Below are positions 23,341 to 32,078 of a stretch of DNA of 64,000 bases, piece by piece; position 1 is the stretch's first letter; each line of letters begins with the position of its first letter. The stretch comes from Pseudomonas hunanensis (GTDB lineage Bacteria; Pseudomonadota; Gammaproteobacteria; Pseudomonadales; Pseudomonadaceae). Below the pieces are notes generated by a model. It was not told the DNA's origin. It saw only the letters and a list, made by a program, of their open reading frames with translations, and made no database searches. A program made the position numbers and the translations under genes. Location of the stretch: NCBI RefSeq assembly GCF_013393325.1, contig NZ_QJRC01000104.1, positions 1 through 64,000 on the forward strand. The letters run 5' to 3'.

Positions 23341-24921
23341 ATGTCCATCGAACACCGCCTGAACCACATCGCCGGCCAACTCAGCGGCAACGGTGACGTG
23401 CTGCTGAACAGCGTCGACGCCCATACCGGTGAGCCGCTGCCCTACGCCTTCCATCAGGCGACCGGCGATGAGGTCGAGGCCGCCGTGCAGGCCGCCGAGG
23501 CCGCCTACCCGGCCTACCGCAGCACCCGCCCGGCCCAGCGCGCCGCCTTCCTCGACGCCATCGCCGACGAGCTGGACGCATTGGGTGATGACTTCATCCA
23601 GCATGTGATGCGCGAAACCGCGCTGCCCGAAGCGCGCATCCGTGGTGAACGCAGCCGCACCAGCAACCAGCTGCGCCTGTTTGCCGAAGTGGTACGCCGT
23701 GGCGACTTCTACGCCGCTCGTATCGACCGCGCCCTGCCCCAGCGCACCCCGCTGCCGCGCCCGGACCTGCGCCAGTACCGCATCGGCGTGGGCCCGGTGG
23801 CCGTGTTCGGCGCCAGCAACTTCCCACTGGCCTTCTCCACCGCTGGCGGGGACACGGCCTCGGCGCTGGCTGCCGGCTGCCCGGTGGTGTTCAAGGCGCA
23901 CAGCGGGCACATGCTCACTGCCGCCCATGTGGCCGCAGCCATCGACCGCGCGGTGGCCAGCAGCGACATGCCGGCAGGCGTTTTCAACCTGATCTACGGT
24001 GCCGGCGTGGGCGAAGCGCTGGTCAAGCACCCGGCCATCCAGGCGGTCGGTTTTACCGGTTCGCTGCGCGGTGGCCGCGCCCTGTGCGACATGGCGGCGG
24101 CACGCCCGCAACCGATTCCGGTGTTTGCCGAAATGAGCAGCATCAACCCGGTTATCGTCTTGCCCCAGGCGCTGCAAGCCCGTGGCGAGCAAGTCGCCGG
24201 CGAACTGGCCGCCTCGGTGGTGCTGGGTTGCGGGCAGTTCTGCACCAACCCAGGCCTGGTAGTGGGTATCCGGTCGGCGCAGTTCGAGCGTTTCGTGCAA
24301 ACACTGCTTGCACGCATGGCAGACCAAGGCCCGCAGACCATGCTCAACGCTGGCACCCTGCGCAGCTACCAGAACGGTGTCCAGCACCTGCTGGCGCACC
24401 CAGGTATTCAGCACCTGGCCGGGCAACCACAATCCGGCAACCAGGCCCAGCCACAGCTGTTCAAGGCAGACGTAAGCCTGCTGCTGAACGGCGACCCGCT
24501 GCTGCAGGAAGAAGTGTTCGGCCCGACCACCGTGGTGGTTGAAGTGGCCGATGCGCAGCAACTGACCGAAGCACTGCGCCATCTGCAGGGCCAGCTGACG
24601 GCCACCCTGATTGCCGAACCTGACGACCTGGTCGCCTTTGCCTCGCTGGTGCCTTTGCTGGAGCGCAAGGCCGGGCGTCTGCTGCTCAACGGCTACCCGA
24701 CCGGTGTGGAAGTTTCGGATGCCATGGTGCATGGCGGGCCTTACCCGGCCACCTCCGACGCACGCGGTACGTCGGTGGGCACCTTGGCGATCGACCGTTT
24801 CCTGCGGCCGGTGTGTTTCCAGAACTACCCGGATGCGCTGCTGCCGGATGCGTTGAAAAACGCTAACCCGTTGGGGATTGCGCGTTTGCTCGATGGGGTG
24901 AGCAGCCGCGACGGGGTGTGA
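23341..24921 (+). CDS. Aldehyde dehydrogenase (NADP+), alpha-ketoglutaric semialdehyde dehydrogenase type
   Basis: 526 residues, the length typical of the ketoglutarate-semialdehyde (2,5-dioxovalerate) dehydrogenase group. Visible markers are GVGPVAVFGASNFPLAFST, CPVVFKAHSGH, the general base Glu in FAEMSSIN, and the nucleophilic Cys in GQFCTNPGL. The start has GGGAGA just before the ATG. It follows the permease by about 118 bases with a hairpin in between. In this family the substrate is 2,5-dioxopentanoate, made in hydroxyproline, uronic acid or sugar-acid routes, but broad aldehyde use occurs. Its place beside an amine island may mean a secondary role there. Confidence 0.85.
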   Translation: MSIEHRLNHIAGQLSGNGDVLLNSVDAHTGEPLPYAFHQATGDEVEAAVQAAEAAYPAYRSTRPAQRAAFLDAIADELDALGDDFIQHVMRETALPEARIRGERSRTSNQLRLFAEVVRRGDFYAARIDRALPQRTPLPRPDLRQYRIGVGPVAVFGASNFPLAFSTAGGDTASALAAGCPVVFKAHSGHMLTAAHVAAAIDRAVASSDMPAGVFNLIYGAGVGEALVKHPAIQAVGFTGSLRGGRALCDMAAARPQPIPVFAEMSSINPVIVLPQALQARGEQVAGELAASVVLGCGQFCTNPGLVVGIRSAQFERFVQTLLARMADQGPQTMLNAGTLRSYQNGVQHLLAHPGIQHLAGQPQSGNQAQPQLFKADVSLLLNGDPLLQEEVFGPTTVVVEVADAQQLTEALRHLQGQLTATLIAEPDDLVAFASLVPLLERKAGRLLLNGYPTGVEVSDAMVHGGPYPATSDARGTSVGTLAIDRFLRPVCFQNYPDALLPDALKNANPLGIARLLDGVSSRDGV

Positions 24922-24952
24922 TACCTGCCGTATTGAACTGGCACGGCACCTT

Positions 24953-25819
24953 TCAGCCGTGCCAGCCTTGAAGCGTGCGCTGAAACGACGCAATGACCTG
25001 GCTGCCCTGTCGCTCGGCCAGGTAGTACAGGTAGGTTTCGGTATACACCGAGTCCTGTGCGATGCGGATCACTTTCAAGCGGGGGTCGGCGATGTATTCT
25101 GCCTCGGACACCGCACCAATACCCATGCCACGAATCACCGCCTCGCGCAGCGCCTCGCGGCTGCCGATCTCCATGACGATACGCGGTGTTACCTGGGCAG
25201 CATCCAGTGCATTGTCCAACGCCAGCCGCGTAGTTGAACCTTGCTCACGGCGCAGCAACGGCTGCCCCTGCAACGCCTGCAGCAGAACCTGGTCATGACG
25301 GGCGAACGGGTGATCGGCGCGGACAAACAGGATCACCGCGTGCCTGGCATAGCGTTGTGCGACAAACGCCGGGTCATCATGCAGCCCTGCCAACACGCCG
25401 ATATCGGTCACGTAGCCCTGAAGATCGGCCAGCACCGACGCCGAGTTGCCCACGCGAATCGACACGTCGATCTGTGGATACGCCTGCCGGTAGCGGTCGA
25501 CCATCTCGATCACATGGAACGGCCCCACCGCACCGATCTTCAGCTCCCCCCGGTTAAGCTGGCCACTGTCGCGCAGCAGGCTGGTGGCCTCGGCTTCGAG
25601 CATCCACATCCGCTGCGCAATCGGCAACAAGGCGCGGCCAACGGCGGTCAGCTCGATGCGCCGGCCACGGCGGTGGAACAGTTCGACGTTGAATTCGCGC
25701 TCCAGCCCCTGGACCTGGTTGGTGGCGGTCGGCTGGCTGAGGCCAATGGCCCTGGCCCCGGCACTGAAGCTGGCATGCCGGGCCACGGCAAGGAACGTAC
25801 GCAAGCGGGCGGTGGACAT
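24953..25819 (-). CDS. LysR-family regulator divergent from phnDCE
   Basis: 288 residues. N-terminal winged helix-turn-helix (LRTFLAVARHASFSAGA, SQPTATNQVQGLE), then a two-lobed effector domain. The ATG chosen has AAAGGA upstream; a longer frame continues into the divergent promoter and overlaps phnD, so it was rejected. It is transcribed away from the phosphonate ABC transporter genes across 112 bases containing a perfect palindrome. The probable job is control of the phosphonate island in response to the phosphonate or an intermediate. It resembles in layout the LysR regulators of 2-aminoethylphosphonate operons. Confidence 0.87.
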   Translation of the reverse strand: MSTARLRTFLAVARHASFSAGARAIGLSQPTATNQVQGLEREFNVELFHRRGRRIELTAVGRALLPIAQRMWMLEAEATSLLRDSGQLNRGELKIGAVGPFHVIEMVDRYRQAYPQIDVSIRVGNSASVLADLQGYVTDIGVLAGLHDDPAFVAQRYARHAVILFVRADHPFARHDQVLLQALQGQPLLRREQGSTTRLALDNALDAAQVTPRIVMEIGSREALREAVIRGMGIGAVSEAEYIADPRLKVIRIAQDSVYTETYLYYLAERQGSQVIASFQRTLQGWHG

Positions 25820-25874
25820 CCATAGATCCTTTGAATGGTTGGCTGGCAAAACCCATATTGAATTGATGGCGTGA

Positions 25875-25888
25875 CTGTCACATGACAG
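25875..25888. promoter_or_regulatory. Palindrome in the LysR-phnD divergent promoter
   Basis: CTGTCA-CA-TGACAG is a perfect 14-bp dyad, 56-69 bases upstream of the LysR start and 44-57 bases before phnD, a good position for a LysR operator. It contains one half of a Pho box (CTGTCA), but the second repeat in direct orientation is missing. Confidence 0.5.
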
Positions 25889-25931
25889 CCCTAGTTTTGG
25901 CACTACCGACAACAACCACTCCGGTATTGCC

Positions 25932-26801
25932 ATGACACCCCTCCCGAAACTGTTGCGCTGTGCCCGCCTTGCCCTGCTGCCACTGCTGCTCGCCCCCACC
26001 GTGCAAGCCCAGCAGGCGCTGACCGTCGGCCTGATCCCGTCGGAAGACTCCCAGGCCATGATCAAGAGCAGCCAGCAAGTGCTCGACCAGTTGCAGGCGC
26101 GCCTGGGCATGCCGGTCAAGCCGTACGTTGCCACCGACTACAACGGGGTGATCGAAGCCCTGCGCGCCGGCAAGCTGGACGTCGCCTACCTCGGCCCGTT
26201 CTCCTATGTCCTTGCCAACCAGGTAGCAGGCGCCGAAGCCTTTGCCGTGGCAGTGACCAGGAAGACCGCCAGCAGTGCCTACCACAGCCTGATCATTGCC
26301 CGCCAAGACAGCGGCATCCGCACGCTCGACGACCTCAAGGGGCATACCTTTGCCTTCGTCGACCCCAGCTCTGCCTCCGGCCACCTGTTCCCCAAGGCCG
26401 GCCTGGAGCACGCCGGGCACGACCCGAAAACCCTGTTCTCGCGGGTGATCTTCTCGGGGTCGCACGACGCCAGCATCCTCGCCGTGGAAAACCGCAAGGT
26501 CGATGCCGCCGCCGTGGCCGACCGCATCCTGGCCGGCGCCGTGAACAGTGGCCAGGTCAAGCAGCAGGACTTCCAGGTGGTGTGGACCTCGCCAGACATT
26601 CCCGAATCTCCGATGGTCTGGCGCAAGAACCTCGACCCCGAACTGCAGGCCAAACTGCGCGGTGCGTTTGCCGAGATCAAGGATGTACCGTGGGGTGACC
26701 AGGGCATGCTCAATGGCTTCCAGCCAACCACCGATGCTGCCTACAACGTGGTTCGCGACACGGCCAAGGTGCTCGACCTCGACCTGCGGAGCCTGAAATG
26801 A
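25932..26801 (+). CDS. phnD: Phosphonate ABC transporter, periplasmic binding protein
   Basis: 289 residues with a signal peptide ending in VQA-QQ (about residue 26). The mature part is PhnD-type: LTVGLIPSEDS at the start, then DYNGVIEALRAGKLDVAYLGPFSYVLA, and the ligand-contact region DPSSASGHLFPK. The start overlaps nothing; the stop overlaps phnC by four bases (ATGA). It binds phosphonates in the periplasm and delivers them to PhnE/PhnC. The ligand range cannot be read from sequence. Confidence 0.92.
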   Translation: MTPLPKLLRCARLALLPLLLAPTVQAQQALTVGLIPSEDSQAMIKSSQQVLDQLQARLGMPVKPYVATDYNGVIEALRAGKLDVAYLGPFSYVLANQVAGAEAFAVAVTRKTASSAYHSLIIARQDSGIRTLDDLKGHTFAFVDPSSASGHLFPKAGLEHAGHDPKTLFSRVIFSGSHDASILAVENRKVDAAAVADRILAGAVNSGQVKQQDFQVVWTSPDIPESPMVWRKNLDPELQAKLRGAFAEIKDVPWGDQGMLNGFQPTTDAAYNVVRDTAKVLDLDLRSLK

Positions 26802-27598
26802 TCCGCATCCGCCGACTGGCCAAGGGCTACGCCGACAACCCGGTGCTGCGCGGCATCGACCTGGACGTTCAAGCCGGTGAATTCGTGGTGATCCTTGGCC
26901 AGTCTGGTGCCGGCAAGTCCACCCTGCTGCGCTGCATGAACCGCCTGGCCAAGGCTGACAGCGGCGAGCTGCAGGTAGCCGGGGTAAACGCCATGCGCGC
27001 AGCCGATCAACGCGCCCTGCGCCGGCAAGTGGCAATGATCTTCCAGCATCACAACGTGGTGCCGCGCCTGTCGGTGCTGAAAAACGTACTGACCGGTCGC
27101 CTGGGCCACTGCAGTACCCTCACCTCGCTGCTGCAGCTGTTCCGCCGCGACGACGTGGCATTGGCCCGTGACTGCCTGCGCCGGGTGGAGCTGGAGCACA
27201 AGGCCGGCTCACGCACCGATGCGCTGTCTGGCGGGCAGATGCAGCGGGTGGGCATCGCCCGTGCGCTGGCCCAGCGGCCCCAGGTCATCCTGGCCGACGA
27301 GCCGGTGGCCAGCCTCGACCCGAATACTGCGCAGGTGGTAATGCAGTACCTGCGCGAAGCCAGCCGCACCCTCGGCATTACCGTTGTGTGCAACCTGCAC
27401 CAGGTAGACCTGGCCCGGGCCTTCGCCGACCGCATCGTTGGCCTGGCCAGCGGGCGCCTGGTGTTCGATGGCCCGCCTGGGCACTTGGACGAAGCAGCCC
27501 TGCAGCGTATCTATCACACGCCCTCATCCGATGAGCCCGCAGTATCACTGGCCGTGGCCCGGCCGATGCTGACCACCGGCACAGGAGCCTCGGCATGA
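26798..27598 (+). CDS. phnC: Phosphonate ABC transporter, ATP-binding protein
   Basis: 266 residues. Walker A GQSGAGKST at about 34-42, ABC signature LSGGQMQRVGIARAL, Walker B VILADEPVASLD and the switch His in CNLHQVDLARAF. Overlaps phnD and phnE by four bases at each end, showing tight coupling. Energises phosphonate uptake at the inner membrane. Confidence 0.93.
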   Translation: MIRIRRLAKGYADNPVLRGIDLDVQAGEFVVILGQSGAGKSTLLRCMNRLAKADSGELQVAGVNAMRAADQRALRRQVAMIFQHHNVVPRLSVLKNVLTGRLGHCSTLTSLLQLFRRDDVALARDCLRRVELEHKAGSRTDALSGGQMQRVGIARALAQRPQVILADEPVASLDPNTAQVVMQYLREASRTLGITVVCNLHQVDLARAFADRIVGLASGRLVFDGPPGHLDEAALQRIYHTPSSDEPAVSLAVARPMLTTGTGASA

Positions 27599-28413
27599 AC
27601 CCACAAAGCCACCAATGGCTGGTCAATACACCCACCCGCGCCCGTGGCTGGCTGGGCACTGCCGCACTGCTGCTGGCAGTGGTCCTGGTGTTGCAGTGGA
27701 GCGCCGAAGGCGCACAACTGAGCTGGGCCGAGTTGGCCAACGGGCTACCACAGATCGGCGATTTCCTTGGCCGCTCGCTGCCGCCCGACCTGAGCATCCT
27801 GCCAAGCCTTTGGCAGCCGGCCCTGGAAACCCTGCAAATTGCCCTGTGGGGTACCTTGCTGGGGATCATCCTCGCCGTGCCACTGGGCTTTTTCGCGGCG
27901 CGCAACCTGCACGGCAACCGCTGGCTGTACCAGGCCACCCGGCAGGTGCTGAACGTGATTCGTAGCATCAACGAACTGATCCTGGCCCTGGTGTTCGTCT
28001 CGGCGGTGGGGCTGGGGCCCTTCCCAGGCGTGCTGGCCCTGGCGCTGCATGGCGTGGGCATGCTCGGCAAGTTCTTTGCCGAAAGCATCGAGGAGATCGA
28101 CCAAGGGCCTATTGAAGCGCTGCAGGCGACCGGTGCACGGCCACTGCAGGTGATCGCTTTCGGCGTACTACCACAGGTGATCACGGCCTGGATCGCCGTG
28201 GTGCTGTACCGCTTCGAGGTGAACCTGCGTTCGGCCACGGTACTGGGTATGGTCGGTGCCGGTGGCCTGGGCTTCGAGCTGGTCAGCAGCCTGAAACTGT
28301 TCAAGTACCAGGAAACCGCCACCTGCATCCTGGTCATCACCGTGATGGTGGTATTGGCCGACCTGGCCTCCAACCGCCTGCGCCATGCGATTCAGGGCAA
28401 CGCCCGCCACTGA
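27595..28413 (+). CDS. phnE: Phosphonate ABC transporter, permease
   Basis: 272 residues with about six membrane segments. The coupling loop EIDQGPIEALQATGARPLQ matches the EAA motif of PhnE proteins, followed by TAWIAVVLYRFEVNLRSATVLG. Third gene of the coupled phnDCE unit. A gap of about 200 bases without a clear terminator leads to the dehydrogenase gene, so read-through is possible. Confidence 0.92.
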   Translation: MNPQSHQWLVNTPTRARGWLGTAALLLAVVLVLQWSAEGAQLSWAELANGLPQIGDFLGRSLPPDLSILPSLWQPALETLQIALWGTLLGIILAVPLGFFAARNLHGNRWLYQATRQVLNVIRSINELILALVFVSAVGLGPFPGVLALALHGVGMLGKFFAESIEEIDQGPIEALQATGARPLQVIAFGVLPQVITAWIAVVLYRFEVNLRSATVLGMVGAGGLGFELVSSLKLFKYQETATCILVITVMVVLADLASNRLRHAIQGNARH

Positions 28414-28615
28414 TCCACAGCCCTACCCTCGACACAAGCAACCTGCCACGTGCGCCCGCTGGGCGCGCGACGGGCAAACCATGCCTGGAGTTCCCGCAAT
28501 GCCCGCACGTCCCGTTATCGGCCTGGCCGATAGCACCCTGCAATCAATCGATTGGAACGAAAACCGCCAGCCGTCGAGCATGGCCGCACCTTCCAACAAC
28601 AATAAGGAATTGCCC

Positions 28616-29704
28616 ATGCCTGCCTGCTTCCACAACCCGGTCACCACCGTTTTCGGCGGTGGCAGCCTGGACCAGATCGCCGAACACTGCCCTGGCAAGG
28701 TCGCCTTGGTTACCTTTCCCGAAGCTGCGCAGCTCGGCCTGCTGGCCAGGGTGCGCAGCCTGTTGGGCGAGCGCCTGGTGTGCGTGATCGACAACGTCCA
28801 ACCCAACCCCGATGTCGCCTGGCTGCGTGGCGTGCACGAAGCCTTCTGGGCCCAGCACGGCGATTGCGATACGGTGCTGGCATTGGGGGGTGGCAGCGCC
28901 ATCGATACCGCCAAGGCACTGATCGTCGGTACCGCTTCAGGCCGATTCGACGAACTGCTTGACCTGCTGGCCAGTGGCAAACCGTTTGTTCCGCCCCGGC
29001 ACAAGGCCCTGGTAGCCGCGCCAACCACGGCCGGCACCGGCAGCGAGGTGACGCCTTGGGCCACCCTGTGGGACGCCGGCCAGCAGAAGAAGTATTCGCT
29101 GCACCTGCCCTGCACCTGGCCCAGCGTTGCATTGATCGACCCGCAGCTGATGCTCAGTGTGCCGGCTGCCGTAACCGTATCCACCGGGCTGGATGCCTTG
29201 TCCCACGCGCTGGAGTCGATCTGGAACCACAACGCCAACCCACTCTCCGACACCTTCGCGCTGTCGGCCATCGAGGACATCCTCGACTGCCTGCCACGCC
29301 TGCAGCAAGACCTTGGCAACCCCGAACTGCGCGCACGCATGGCCTTGGCCGCACTGAAGGCTGGGTTGGCCTTTTCCAACACCAAGACCGCGCTGGCCCA
29401 TTCCATTTCCTACGAAATGACCTTGCGCCACGGCCTGCCCCACGGCATTGCCTGCTCGTTCACCCTGCCGCTGGTGCTGGGCCTGGCCTGGGGCCGTGAT
29501 GCCGGGCGCGACCAGACCCTGCAAAAGGCGTTCGGCCACGACCTCGCGGCAGCGCAACAGCGCTTGCGGGCGTTTCTTCACCGCCTGGGCGTGCGCACCG
29601 AGTTCGAAGATTACGGCGTGACAGCCGCCGAGGCCGAGGCGATGATCGACGCCGCCCTGCAGGGCGCCCGCGGGCGCAATTTCATCGGCGCGCAAGCCGC
29701 CTGA
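28616..29704 (+). CDS. Iron-type (class III) alcohol dehydrogenase, phosphonoacetaldehyde reductase-like
   Basis: 362 residues from the ATG with AAGGAA upstream; an in-frame extension back into phnE is not supported. The NAD(P) site is GGGSAIDTAKAL. The metal ligands are Asp and His in TGLDALSHALES, and two His in ALAHSISYEMTLRHGLPHG. The N terminus (HNPVTTVFGGGSL) resembles the group annotated as phosphonoacetaldehyde reductases. Placed between phosphonate uptake genes and phnX, it probably interconverts 2-hydroxyethylphosphonate and phosphonoacetaldehyde. In a catabolic setting the oxidative direction would feed phnX. Substrate assignment is inference. Confidence 0.72.
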   Translation: MPACFHNPVTTVFGGGSLDQIAEHCPGKVALVTFPEAAQLGLLARVRSLLGERLVCVIDNVQPNPDVAWLRGVHEAFWAQHGDCDTVLALGGGSAIDTAKALIVGTASGRFDELLDLLASGKPFVPPRHKALVAAPTTAGTGSEVTPWATLWDAGQQKKYSLHLPCTWPSVALIDPQLMLSVPAAVTVSTGLDALSHALESIWNHNANPLSDTFALSAIEDILDCLPRLQQDLGNPELRARMALAALKAGLAFSNTKTALAHSISYEMTLRHGLPHGIACSFTLPLVLGLAWGRDAGRDQTLQKAFGHDLAAAQQRLRAFLHRLGVRTEFEDYGVTAAEAEAMIDAALQGARGRNFIGAQAA

Positions 29705-29792
29705 TCTTCTGCGTTTTTCCTGTAGCACCTTTCAAGAGTGCCGACTCGCCGAGCCCCATGGGCCGGCGCCAGAGAACAAAAAGGAAACCGTC

Positions 29793-31088
29793 ATGAACCG
29801 CGCACAAACCCTGACTGGCGCAATGCCCAGCACCCTGCCGTTTCGCCTTGCGCAATGGCGCATGCTGCTGGCCGCGATGTTCTGCTACTTGTTCTTCTAC
29901 ACCGGGCGGCAAACCTTCGGCTTCGCCATCCCCGGGATCCAGGCCGAGTTCGGCCTGAGCAAGGAAACCCTCGGCTGGGCCTCCACCGCCATGCTGTGGA
30001 TGTATGCCGTTGGCCAAGCCATCAATGGCAACCTCGCCGACAAGTTCGGCGGCCGACGCATCATGAGCATCGGCGCCGTGTTGTCGTGCGGCGCCAACTG
30101 GGTCACCAGCTTTGCTGGCGGTTTTCTCAGCCTGATCCTGCCGTGGGGCGTCAACGGTTATTTCCAGGCCCTGGGCTGGGCGCCCGGCAGCCGCCTGCTT
30201 TCAAACTGGTGGGGCGCTGCCGAGCGCGGCAAGGTGTATGGCTTCTATGTGTTCGCCGCTGGCTGCGCATCGGTGCTGTCGTATGTGACCTCGGTGGTGG
30301 TGATCGATGTGCTGCACCTGGAGTGGCGCTGGATTTTCCGCTTGCCTGTGCTGCTGATGCTGGCCGGTGGCATCGTCTTCTACCTGGTGGCGCGGGAGCG
30401 CCCGCAAGACATGGGTTACCCGGCGCTGGACGACACTGGCGTGGCCAACGCCGAAGACCGTGCCAACGAGGCCAGCCTGGGCGGTGAAGAAACCTCGCGC
30501 CAACGTTACCTGGCCGTGCTGAAAAACCCGCGCCTGCTGGTGGCAGCGGTGTCATTGGGCTTCCAGAACGCCGCGCGGTACGGCTTGATCGTCTGGGTGC
30601 CCGTGCATTTCCTGGGTGCCAACTGGCAGAAAGGCGACAGTTTCATCGACCCGAAATGGATCACCATCGCCTTGCCGGTAGGCATGGCCGTTGGCGCGCT
30701 GAGCAATGGCTGGGTGTCGGACAAACTGTTCGGCAGCAAACGTTACCTGGCGATCATGCTGTACATGGTGCTGGGCGCGCTCACCAGCCTGTGGATGTGG
30801 AGCCTGCCAGCGCACAGCGCGGTTGGCCTGCTGGCGCTGTTCCTCTGCGGTTTCTTCGTCTACGGCCCGGCATCGAGCTTCTGGGCGCTGTGCCCGGACC
30901 TGGTCGGCGCGCGCCGCGCCGGCACCGCCACCGGCATCATGAATTTCGCCTCGTACCTGTTCGCCGGGCTGGCAGAGCCGCTGATCGGACGTATGCTCGA
31001 CACCACCGGCAACACCTCGCTGATTTTCATCGTGGTCACCAGCGCCTGCGCCTGCAGTGCCCTGGTCGCCCTGTTCGTACGCCGCTGA
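29793..31088 (+). CDS. MFS transporter, organophosphate:phosphate antiporter-like
   Basis: 431 residues, about 12 membrane segments. The first helix has MFCYLFFYTGRQTFGFAIPG, and the loop NGNLADKFGGRRIMS carries the GlpT/UhpT-like motif; the Arg in the first helix segment (GRQ) aligns with the anion-binding arginine of that group. AAGGAAA precedes the ATG. Its position after the iron dehydrogenase and before phnX suggests import of a phosphonate or organophosphate, or exchange for the phosphate released by PhnX. It would give the island two separate uptake routes. Confidence 0.78.
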   Translation: MNRAQTLTGAMPSTLPFRLAQWRMLLAAMFCYLFFYTGRQTFGFAIPGIQAEFGLSKETLGWASTAMLWMYAVGQAINGNLADKFGGRRIMSIGAVLSCGANWVTSFAGGFLSLILPWGVNGYFQALGWAPGSRLLSNWWGAAERGKVYGFYVFAAGCASVLSYVTSVVVIDVLHLEWRWIFRLPVLLMLAGGIVFYLVARERPQDMGYPALDDTGVANAEDRANEASLGGEETSRQRYLAVLKNPRLLVAAVSLGFQNAARYGLIVWVPVHFLGANWQKGDSFIDPKWITIALPVGMAVGALSNGWVSDKLFGSKRYLAIMLYMVLGALTSLWMWSLPAHSAVGLLALFLCGFFVYGPASSFWALCPDLVGARRAGTATGIMNFASYLFAGLAEPLIGRMLDTTGNTSLIFIVVTSACACSALVALFVRR

Positions 31089-31130
31089 GGGTGCCTGCCA
31101 TGTCGTCCATGCCATTGCCAAAGAGGTGTC

Positions 31131-31997
31131 ATGTACCAGTACCACAAGTGGTTGCGCTCATTTCATGCGGTGGCGCGCACCGGCAGTTTCACCCAGGCCG
31201 CCGAGTTGCTGAGCATCGGCCAGCCAACCATCAGCGAGCAGGTCAGTGGCCTGGAAAAGCGCTTTTGCGTGGAACTGTTCCACCGTCGAGGGCGCTTTAT
31301 CGAGCTCAGCCCGGCAGGCCGCCAGCTGTACGAAATTACCCAGGGCCTGTTCGGCCAGGAGGACGAAGCGCTGCAACTGTTGCAGAGCTTCCAGCAGCGC
31401 AAGCAAGGCATGTTGCGCATCGGGGCGGTGTCGCCGCCGATTGCCATGAGCCTGACCTACGAGCTGATGCAGCGCTACCCGCAGATCGAGCTGGAAACCT
31501 CGTTCAGCAGCGAAGCCGGCACGCTGGAGCGGCTGTACAACTTCGACATAGACCTGGCCATCCTCGCCCTGTCGGAGTTCGACCAGCGCCTGAGCACGCG
31601 GCTTTACCGCACTTGCCCGATTCTGGCGGTGGTGCGCGACGACCACCCGTGGGCGCGGCAGGCGAGTGTCAGCGTCAAGGACATTGCCGGCCAGCGGGTG
31701 GTATTGCGCGAAGCGGCATCGCGCACCCGGCAACTGGTCGAAGAAGGCTGCCGCCAGCATAGCGTGACACTGGATTGCGCGATGCAGTTGAACAGCCGCG
31801 AGGCCATCGTGCATGCGGTGGTGCATGGTATTGGCGTGGGCTTTGTCTCGGCAGTGGAGTACGCCGACCGCCCCGGCACGCGCTCCATCGCCTTTGCCGA
31901 AGACCCGTTCCACATCCATTACTACCTGTGCTGCCTGGGCATCCGCCGTAACCGGGCGATCATCGCCGAGCTGTTCGACGCGCTCAACGCGCACTGA
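31131..31997 (+). CDS. Second LysR-family regulator of the phosphonate island
   Basis: 288 residues: winged helix-turn-helix (FHAVARTGSFTQAAELL, GQPTISEQVSGLEK) and a type-2 periplasmic-fold effector domain. AGAGGTG lies before the ATG. It is equal in length to the other LysR protein of the island but clearly different in sequence. It resembles LysR proteins linked to phosphonate use. It lies 42 bases after the transporter and 81 before phnX, in the same direction, so it is probably co-transcribed. Confidence 0.87.
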   Translation: MYQYHKWLRSFHAVARTGSFTQAAELLSIGQPTISEQVSGLEKRFCVELFHRRGRFIELSPAGRQLYEITQGLFGQEDEALQLLQSFQQRKQGMLRIGAVSPPIAMSLTYELMQRYPQIELETSFSSEAGTLERLYNFDIDLAILALSEFDQRLSTRLYRTCPILAVVRDDHPWARQASVSVKDIAGQRVVLREAASRTRQLVEEGCRQHSVTLDCAMQLNSREAIVHAVVHGIGVGFVSAVEYADRPGTRSIAFAEDPFHIHYYLCCLGIRRNRAIIAELFDALNAH

Positions 31998-32078
31998 TGC
32001 CCCCATGACCACCGCGAGCCTGCCAGTGTGCCGGGCGGGCCGCGCGCACCCTGAGTTCTTACCCACTGGAGTTTTGCC

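Noticed and set aside
25875..25888. Pho box before phnD
   Set aside because: A Pho box needs direct CTGTCAT repeats 11 bp apart; here the second half is inverted, so it is only a palindrome.
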